This document shows, one piece after another, positions 58,398 through 64,000 of a DNA stretch of 64,000 nucleotides. The notes beneath the pieces were generated by a model that saw nothing but the letters and a program-made list of their open reading frames with translations, was not told the origin of the DNA and did not search any database. The translations under genes were made by a program, and so were the position numbers. Position 1 is the first letter of the stretch, and each line of letters starts with the position of its first letter. The stretch is from Planifilum sp021793745 (GTDB lineage: Bacteria; Bacillota; Bacilli; Thermoactinomycetales; DSM-44946): NCBI GenBank assembly GCA_937983105.1, contig CALKAM010000005.1, positions 1 through 64,000 on the forward strand, in the 5' to 3' direction.

Positions 58398-59327
58398 CTA
58401 ATGCGCCTTTCCCCCTTCCCTCAACCGCTGGACCAAGCGCCGGATATCGGGGGGAAGGGGCGACTCCCAGGACCGCTCCCGGCGATCCCGGGGATGGGTC
58501 AATTGAAGAAAAGCGGCATGCAGGGCTTGCCGCTCCATCCCCCGGCTTTCCCAACCTTCCGCATACATGGGATCCCCGATGATCGGGTGACCCCGGTGGG
58601 CCAAATGCACCCGTATCTGGTGCGTCCTGCCCGTCTCCAGAAAAAGGCGGAGAAGGGTTGCTCCGGGAAATCGCTCCAAAACGGAAAAGCGGGTGATCGC
58701 CGGGGCACCCCCTTCCATCACACAACGGCGGGCGGGGCGATCCGGACACCGGGCGATCGGGGCGTCGATGACACCGGTCTCCTCCGGCACCTCACCGTGA
58801 ACGACAGCCAGATATCCCCGCAGATAGCGGCGGCGGGCCATCTGAGCCGCCAAAAAGTCATGGGCATAGGCGTGTTTGGCGATCACCAACAAACCCGACG
58901 TATCCTTGTCCAACCGGGTCACGGGGTGGACGGCGTGGGCTTCTCCCCGCGCCGTCCAGCGGTACACCAAGCCATTGGCCAGGGTATGCTCCCGATAATC
59001 CTTGGTGGGATGAACCACCAATCCCGGGGGCTTGTCGATGACGACCAGGTCTTCGTCTTCATGGACGACGGTGAAGGAAACCGGCTGGGGAGGAATGTCC
59101 GTGCGCTCCTCTGGCAGTTTGACCTGGAGCAGATCCCCCTCTTCCACCCGGGCGGTCAAAAAGGCCGGCCGGCCGTTGACCGTCACGCCGCCGGATTCCT
59201 TCAGCCTGCGGAAAAAGCGCCGCGAAAAGCGATACCGGTTTCGCAGGACATCCCGGACCGTCTTCCCCTTTTCCTTTTCCTGAACGCGGTAGACAAAATC
59301 CACCGTCCGATCTCCGCTCAACGGCAT
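58398..59327 (-). CDS. RluA-family pseudouridine synthase
   Basis: A 309-residue RNA-modifying enzyme that turns uridines into pseudouridines. Order: an S4-like RNA-binding start (VRDVLRNRYRFSRRFFRRL, GGVTVNG), then the catalytic domain with Asp140 in HPVTRLDKDTSGLLVIAK, LIVHPTKDY-like strand VIDKPPGLVVHPT and the target-binding GRTHQIRVHLAHRGHPIIGD. All family motifs are kept. The start is 6 nt after the transglutaminase stop, so they are one transcript. Confidence 0.95.
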   Translation of the reverse strand: MPLSGDRTVDFVYRVQEKEKGKTVRDVLRNRYRFSRRFFRRLKESGGVTVNGRPAFLTARVEEGDLLQVKLPEERTDIPPQPVSFTVVHEDEDLVVIDKPPGLVVHPTKDYREHTLANGLVYRWTARGEAHAVHPVTRLDKDTSGLLVIAKHAYAHDFLAAQMARRRYLRGYLAVVHGEVPEETGVIDAPIARCPDRPARRCVMEGGAPAITRFSVLERFPGATLLRLFLETGRTHQIRVHLAHRGHPIIGDPMYAEGWESRGMERQALHAAFLQLTHPRDRRERSWESPLPPDIRRLVQRLREGGKAH

Positions 59328-59333
59328 CCTCCT

Positions 59334-61016
59334 TCAATACATCACACCGGTGCGGGTGTGGGTCTTTTGGAATTCGGCGGGTGAAGGATCGAAGTATTTC
59401 GGATTGTACCTTTTGACAAACCATCCGTTCGGGTGCAGGTAGCCGGAACCCCAGGTGGGATCCATGGTCAACCAACGACCATCCACCTTGACCTCCACCC
59501 AGGCATGACGGATCCCGTCGGCAATTCCCTCGACGAAGCGGGCCTCCATCCCGATCGAGCGCAGGAGGGCGATGGCGAGGAAGGTATAGTCCTGGCAAAC
59601 TCCCTTTCCCGTTTCCAGGGTTTTCAGGGCACTGTCATCCAGGGCGAACTCGTCGTTCCGATACTTTTGCACATCGTAGGTGATATTCTTCGCCACATAA
59701 TCGTAGATCGCCCTGGCTTTGCTCCGATCGCTTTTCTTGCCGGCGGTCAACTTCTTGGCCAATTCCTTGATTTTCCGCGAATCGGACTGAATTCCCCGGG
59801 ACGGCAGCAGATACCGCTTATCTTCCTTGGCCGTATTGATCACGGTAAATTCCGCCACGCTGAAAAATCGAAAGTAATCCCGCCTTTCATCGGTGATTTC
59901 CGGCACATTGACGGTCACCCGGTACTTGCCGGGTCCGAAACGCAGCCAAAACTCCCCGTCAAAGCGATAATTGTCCACCGGGAGAAAATAGGTCGCCTCT
60001 TCACCGTCTTTTTTGGTCTGAATAATGAGATGAGTGGTCCGGGCCGCATCGGGCGCCTCCGGATCGATCGACCCGGAGATCCGGTATTTCATACGGGCTT
60101 TCTCCCCGCCCGCCACGGGATGTTCCAAATGGACTCCGCGCTCTTCATACTGTTTATAATATTTGATCGGCTCCCGCTTTTCGGTGGAGGTGTTTTCCAC
60201 CAGCAGCGTGGCCCCCTGCTGGTAATAGCTTTCCCTGTCCGGGATCGGAACCATGACGTTTAATTCGTGGGGACCTTTTCCAAAATAAAGCGGAACCTTC
60301 ACCTCGAACCGGCCGTCCTTCAACCGGACCATCCGCTGCCATTTCTCGGAGCCTTTTTTCACGAGGACCATGATATAGGGGCTTCCATAGGATTCGGAAA
60401 TGCTCCCCTTGAGGACAAAGACACCGTCCGCCTTGATGTACCCGGTTTTCGGCCGGGTCAGTTTCAGCCCCGCTTCCATTCCCGCAGGGGTCCAGCCGAT
60501 ATCCCGCTTGATTTCCGGATTGACATTGACGACTGCAAACCGGGCAAAGTCGTGGTAATATCCCTCGGACGCTTCGCTCGGCATGCGGACGGTGACGCGA
60601 TACTCCCCCTTCCCGGCGAACAGCTGCACCTTCTGCCGGAAGGTTCCGCCTTTGAGGGGCGCGTAGTAGGAAAAATTCTTTCCTCCGAGGAGCCCTTTCC
60701 CGCCCTTCTTCTCGATTTCGATCCAAACGTGCTTCGACTTCATCCCCGCCGTTTTTTCGACCGATCCGGCCACCGTAAAGGAGCTGTTGACCGCAAACTT
60801 CTCATAACGGGGTTCCTGAAGCTCGCCGCCGACCTCTTTGGCGTAGGGTTCCAGTTTTAACGGCTTCAGATCGATCTTTTCGTTTTCCTGCTCCACCAGC
60901 TGCTGCCACTTATCCTTTGGTTTTCCGCTGAGAACGCCCAATCCGCTGCAGGCGGCGGCAGATACAAGGGATAAAATGATCAGGCAAAAAATCACCAACC
61001 GAGACCGATGTTTCAC
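59334..61016 (-). CDS. lipoprotein with transglutaminase-like domain
   Basis: A 560-residue exported lipoprotein: signal peptide and lipobox SAAAC at residues 19-23, four or so beta-rich repeats of ~90 residues (each with a GSI/YRVTV pattern such as GEYRVTVRMP, GPHELNVMVP and GKYRVTVNVP), and a C-terminal transglutaminase-like core with Cys474 in GKGVCQDYT, His504 in IRHAWVEV and Asp519 in MDPTW. It may cross-link or cleave peptides at the cell surface. It starts at an ATG after GGGGGAAAG, about 150 nt after the candidate RNA terminator. Confidence 0.92.
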   Translation of the reverse strand: MKHRSRLVIFCLIILSLVSAAACSGLGVLSGKPKDKWQQLVEQENEKIDLKPLKLEPYAKEVGGELQEPRYEKFAVNSSFTVAGSVEKTAGMKSKHVWIEIEKKGGKGLLGGKNFSYYAPLKGGTFRQKVQLFAGKGEYRVTVRMPSEASEGYYHDFARFAVVNVNPEIKRDIGWTPAGMEAGLKLTRPKTGYIKADGVFVLKGSISESYGSPYIMVLVKKGSEKWQRMVRLKDGRFEVKVPLYFGKGPHELNVMVPIPDRESYYQQGATLLVENTSTEKREPIKYYKQYEERGVHLEHPVAGGEKARMKYRISGSIDPEAPDAARTTHLIIQTKKDGEEATYFLPVDNYRFDGEFWLRFGPGKYRVTVNVPEITDERRDYFRFFSVAEFTVINTAKEDKRYLLPSRGIQSDSRKIKELAKKLTAGKKSDRSKARAIYDYVAKNITYDVQKYRNDEFALDDSALKTLETGKGVCQDYTFLAIALLRSIGMEARFVEGIADGIRHAWVEVKVDGRWLTMDPTWGSGYLHPNGWFVKRYNPKYFDPSPAEFQKTHTRTGVMY

Positions 61017-61172
61017 TGACTTTCCCCCATCTTTCCCATTTCTCTTTTATCGGATCGCTCCGGTAAAAACGAACAGGGAGACGTTTGACCTGCTTGTTTA
61101 TCGATTTAAACCCCGCACGGATCCCATCAGTAACATTATAACGATTCTTTCCCGATCCAGCCCCCCTTTTGG

Positions 61173-61275
61173 GTAAAAAAGAGGGATTGCCTTTGAAAAG
61201 GCAATCCCCCGAGGGCGAGACCAAGATCATAAGACTCAGTTTCACAAGCTGAGGCTACCTCTTATTTTACTATGG
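61173..61275 (-). ncRNA. candidate structured RNA or leader ending in a strong terminator
   Basis: On the minus strand AGAGGTAGCCTCAGCTTG... contains a CTCAG/CTGAG hairpin and an outer GAGG/CCCTC pairing, then the terminator GGGATTGCC-TTTTCAAA-GGCAATCCC followed by CTCTTTTTT. No open frame or ribosome site lies in it. It matches no riboswitch class I can name. It is either a small RNA or a leader of the transglutaminase operon, whose own -10 TATAAT (near 61137) lies after the terminator. The transcript start is not located. Confidence 0.5.
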
Positions 61276-61409
61276 AACGGGTAAACGATGTTTTTAAAAC
61301 TTCGACTCTATTCGACATCAGACGACAAATATTACGACCAAAACATGCCCCTCTTTCGAAAATGTTTTAAAACCTCCCGATGAAAGCCCTTTCGAAGGGG
61401 AGATTTTCC

Positions 61410-61437
61410 TTGACACGCGGCCGGTTCCAGGTATGAT
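61410..61437 (+). promoter_or_regulatory. strong SigA-type promoter of the TPR-regulator gene
   Basis: TTGACA (61410-61415), 16 nt, TATGAT (61432-61437). Transcription would begin about 61444, leaving about 40 nt of leader with a GGGGGG ribosome site at 61470-61475. Confidence 0.8.
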
Positions 61438-61484
61438 GGTTTTACAAGTACCACATCCCGCAGCCAGTTGGGGGGTGACAGCAG

Positions 61485-62855
61485 ATCGGCCTGGGCTACA
61501 ACATTCGTCGCCGTCGGAAAACCCTGGGCATGACCCAAAGACAGTTGGCGGAGGGAATCATCTCCGTTCCCTATCTCAGCCTGATCGAAAATGAAAAGGC
61601 AACGCCCGGTGAGGATATTTTAAAACTGCTGGCAGGGCGGCTGAAAACGGATCCGGAAACGCTGATGGGGATTCGGGACGCCAAAAAGGAGAAGCAGTTT
61701 CGGGAATTGGTGGAGCGGGCCCGAACGGCCCTGAATTACGAGGAACATGACACCTCCGAAGAAACGATTCAGTCCCTGCGTTCCCTGGCCTCCACCGTTT
61801 CGGATCCCGATCTGCTGGTTCAGATCGAACTGCTGGAACTCAACCTGTTGGAACACCGAAGCAGCCCCGACCATTCCCAGAAATTGCTGGAACAGTTTGA
61901 AGAGCGGTGGAAATCCTATTTGGAGTGCCCCGCCATCCGGGTGCCCTACCTGCGTGTCAAGGGAAACATCCAATACCGGAGAGGACACTTTGAAAAGGCG
62001 CTCCATCATTACCTGGCGGCGAAACGATTGCTCCCCGAAATTACAGATGATATCGAAAAGGGTTACGTTTACAGCAATCTCGGAAAAACCTATGTCCTCC
62101 TGGCCAACCCGTCGATCGGAATCCTTTACGCGGACAAAGCCCTGGAGATCATGAACCGGCACGACCGTCTGCTGGAAGTGTGCAATCTTTTGCATCTCAA
62201 GGGAACCTGCCTCTGCTACATCAAAGAATACCAAGAAGCGATCCTTCTGTTTGAACGGATTATCCGCATGTGCAATCATTTCCTCCTTTGTCATCTGTAC
62301 GCTTCCAGGGCCTACCACGGGATGGGCATCTGTCATATGAAGTGCGGCGACTACCGCACTGCCATTCGGCTCTTTCACCAATCGATCCGGGTGGGCGATC
62401 CGAAAAAGTTGCCGGACTGGGAAATCGGAGTGGTCCACCAATCCCTCGGGTACACCTTTCTGAGCACAGGCGACCTGAAGAAAGCCAAACGATATATTAA
62501 ATCCGCGATGAAGCGGTTGAGGGAACGGTCCAATTTGTATGCGGAATGCCTGGTTTACCTCGGCATGATCTACCATGCAGAGGGGAATCTCAGGCGCTTT
62601 GAATCCTGCTATCGCCTGGCGATCGAAATGTTTCTCTCCCTCGGCATTTATGAAAAGACAGCCCGGACCGCTCAAACCCTCGGCCAGTTTTTAAGTGAGG
62701 CGGGCCAACCGCAGGAAGCCGTCAAGTACTTGACCATCGCCGCCGAAAATTACGGCCGGCTGATTCCGCCCATCGACTTCGACTCCGAATTGCCGGAATC
62801 GGTCATCGCCCGCCGCACAACCCAACGACCCTTCAGCCGCTTTGAAGGAAGATGA
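61485..62855 (+). CDS. XRE-type regulator with TPR repeats, start codon not standard
   Basis: A protein of about 457 residues: an N-terminal Cro/C1 helix-turn-helix (GYNIRRRRKTLGMTQRQLAEGIISVPYLSLIENEKATPG) and a long C-terminal helix array with TPR-like pairs (HYLAAKRLLPEITDDIEKGYVYSNLGKTYVLLANPS; LFHQSIRVG; SNLYAECLVYLGMIYHAEGN), as in the peptide-sensing PlcR/NprR/Rap group. The first ATG, at 61530, would cut the first helix. In frame upstream, before a TGA at 61476, only ATC (61485) and CTG (61491) could start; GGGGGG lies 9 nt before the ATC. No typical signal-peptide gene follows. Confidence 0.85.
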   Translation: MGLGYNIRRRRKTLGMTQRQLAEGIISVPYLSLIENEKATPGEDILKLLAGRLKTDPETLMGIRDAKKEKQFRELVERARTALNYEEHDTSEETIQSLRSLASTVSDPDLLVQIELLELNLLEHRSSPDHSQKLLEQFEERWKSYLECPAIRVPYLRVKGNIQYRRGHFEKALHHYLAAKRLLPEITDDIEKGYVYSNLGKTYVLLANPSIGILYADKALEIMNRHDRLLEVCNLLHLKGTCLCYIKEYQEAILLFERIIRMCNHFLLCHLYASRAYHGMGICHMKCGDYRTAIRLFHQSIRVGDPKKLPDWEIGVVHQSLGYTFLSTGDLKKAKRYIKSAMKRLRERSNLYAECLVYLGMIYHAEGNLRRFESCYRLAIEMFLSLGIYEKTARTAQTLGQFLSEAGQPQEAVKYLTIAAENYGRLIPPIDFDSELPESVIARRTTQRPFSRFEGR

Positions 62856-63076
62856 TATACCCGTTTTCCGTCCCTTTCCCCTTCTTTTATCCCCCTTTGT
62901 CTCAATTCTCCGAAAAAAGGCCGGCCCTCGGCGCGGCTGAGATCTCCTGGCCATAGAAGCTGTCGGGATGCCGAACCCATCGACCGGTATGCGAAAGCGG
63001 ATATTGTTGAAGCCCCCTTGTCTGCCTATACCACGATCCTCTGAAAACATAAGTTGGCAGAAAGGGGGTGTTTCAT

Positions 63077-64000
63077 TTGATAAAGCACTCCGTCGGAATT
63101 TTATTGGCTCGTCCCGTACTAAAGCGAATTGTTTCAAAAAAACCGACCCATGAGCGGGCGGAACTTTATTTTGAATGCGGAAATCGAATCGGCATCAGCC
63201 CCATCCTGTTTGACCTGCGAGGTTTGGACCTTCAGCAGGGACAAGTGTCGGGATTTGTCTGGGATCCGTCCGAGAAGCGATATATACGCGCCGTCCAACC
63301 CATTCCCCCGGTGATCCACAAACGAATATTGTCAACCTCCCCGAAACTGGCCACCCTTTCCCGGCACTTGGGCAAAGGATTGTTTAATCCTCCGATCAAC
63401 CGCAACAAATGGCGGATTCACCATTTGCTCCAGCAAAACGCCCGTCTCCGGCCCCACCTTCCCGATACCCGTCAAGGATGCGATGGGGATTCGGTTCTGA
63501 AAATGTTTCAGAGGCATCCCGCGATCTTTATCAAACCCGTTTGTGGATCCCTCGGGCATGATATCCTCAAAATCGAAGCTATGGGCGAAGGCCAATATCT
63601 GCTTCAATCCCATCAAAGGAAGGGACAAACGCTTTCCGAGGATCAATTGAAAAGGCTTCTCGAAAAAAAATCCTCCAAACGCGGTTATCTCCTCCAGCAG
63701 GGCATCCCCTTGGCCAACTATCACGGTTCCCCCTTCGACCTCCGGGTATCGGTGCAGAAGGGAGCGGAAGGGCGCTGGCAACTCAGCGGGGTGGTGGCCA
63801 AGGTGGCTCCACCAAGGGGAATGCTGACCAACCTTTCCCGGAACGGAAAGGCCGTCCCGGCAAGGAGCGTTTTATCCCATGCATTTCCCGATAAAAACCC
63901 CGAAGAGCTTCTGAAAAAGATCGGAAGCCTGGCTTTGGACGTTTGCCAAACCTTGGAGGCATCCCATCCCGCTTTTGCCGATGCCGGCTTGGATATCGGG
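63077..64000 (+). CDS. YheC/YheD-family spore coat-associated protein, right part cut by window edge
   Basis: 308 residues are visible. The N-terminal ~90 form the YheCD-specific domain and the rest the start of an ATP-grasp fold: FNPPINRNKWRIHHLLQQN, FIKPVCGSLGHDILKI, GYLLQQGIPLANYHGSPFDLRVSVQK and a Lys/Asp-rich catalytic part that goes off the edge. The family is linked to the spore coat in Bacillus and may add amino acids or peptides. The start is a TTG at 63077 with AAGGGGG 9 nt upstream. Confidence 0.92.
   Translation, partial: MIKHSVGILLARPVLKRIVSKKPTHERAELYFECGNRIGISPILFDLRGLDLQQGQVSGFVWDPSEKRYIRAVQPIPPVIHKRILSTSPKLATLSRHLGKGLFNPPINRNKWRIHHLLQQNARLRPHLPDTRQGCDGDSVLKMFQRHPAIFIKPVCGSLGHDILKIEAMGEGQYLLQSHQRKGQTLSEDQLKRLLEKKSSKRGYLLQQGIPLANYHGSPFDLRVSVQKGAEGRWQLSGVVAKVAPPRGMLTNLSRNGKAVPARSVLSHAFPDKNPEELLKKIGSLALDVCQTLEASHPAFADAGLDIG

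Noticed and set aside
62968..63153. Small open frame after the TPR regulator, considered as a signal-peptide gene
   Set aside because: It has no ribosome site and no hydrophobic signal sequence, and it overlaps the YheC/D-like gene start.

Overview
The window is a 64 kb piece of a fairly GC-rich chromosome from a spore-forming Bacillales bacterium. Evidence for this is the strong AGGAGG-type ribosome sites with frequent GTG and TTG starts, an SigA-type promoter set, a CDP-glycerol polymerase-like gene (teichoic acid type), spore-related genes (YjcZ-like, YheC/YheD-like), and gene clusters arranged as in Bacillus subtilis (pdhABCD, ytqA-ytqB, yoaS-yozG-yoaT, yusG-gcvH). Base composition and the many secreted or lipoprotein enzymes would suit a thermoactinomycete-like lineage; that is an inference. 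No rRNA, tRNA, CRISPR array, insertion sequence or prophage gene was seen, so the region looks like ordinary vertical chromosome rather than an island.

Layout. 1-5.5 kb: a teichoic-acid-type glycerophosphotransferase running off the left edge, small unknown genes, an SDR, a sirtuin with an extra N-terminal region and an EamA exporter. 5.7-10.4 kb: an MMPL exporter coupled to a secreted Leu/Gly-heptad protein, divergent from a TetR regulator. 10.5-16.2 kb: a sodium:solute symporter with a small partner, a sigma-54 activator, and a divergent lactonase-like and alcohol dehydrogenase operon behind a clear -24/-12 promoter. 16.5-20.7 kb: a DUF218 protein, a secreted Amidase_6 protein and small conserved genes. 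20.8-25.7 kb: the pyruvate dehydrogenase operon pdhABCD. 26-32 kb: SRAP protein, the tRNA wobble-modification pair, a lipoprotein, an S1-domain protein and pckA. 32-35 kb: manganese catalase behind a PerR-like box, and the yoaS-yozG-yoaT-type operon in which the first gene is broken. 35-42 kb: PanE family, gcvH, redoxin, peroxiredoxin, a TPP enzyme and an ArsC/Spx-like protein. 42-46 kb: a cobalamin riboswitch and btuFCD followed by the PduO-type adenosyltransferase. 46-64 kb: hydrolases, DUF genes, a PBP1 enzyme, lipase, patatin, RluA, a transglutaminase lipoprotein, a candidate small RNA, a TPR regulator and a YheC/D-like spore coat protein running off the right edge.

How it works together. 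Central metabolism (PDH, PEP carboxykinase, glycine cleavage H, cobalamin uptake and adenosylation) is mixed with oxidative-stress defence (Mn catalase, peroxiredoxin, redoxin, ArsC/Spx-like) and envelope biology (teichoic acid, PBP1, lipase, MMPL). The most notable regulatory finding is the compact sigma-54 module at 12.7-16.2 kb, with two tandem 20-bp repeats that lie between activator and promoter and overlap the activator's own ribosome site. Other points of interest are two genes that seem to use non-standard start codons, a Shine-Dalgarno site separated from its start codon by a perfect hairpin, a recently broken DUF2975 gene, and a terminator-ended structured RNA near 61.2 kb.
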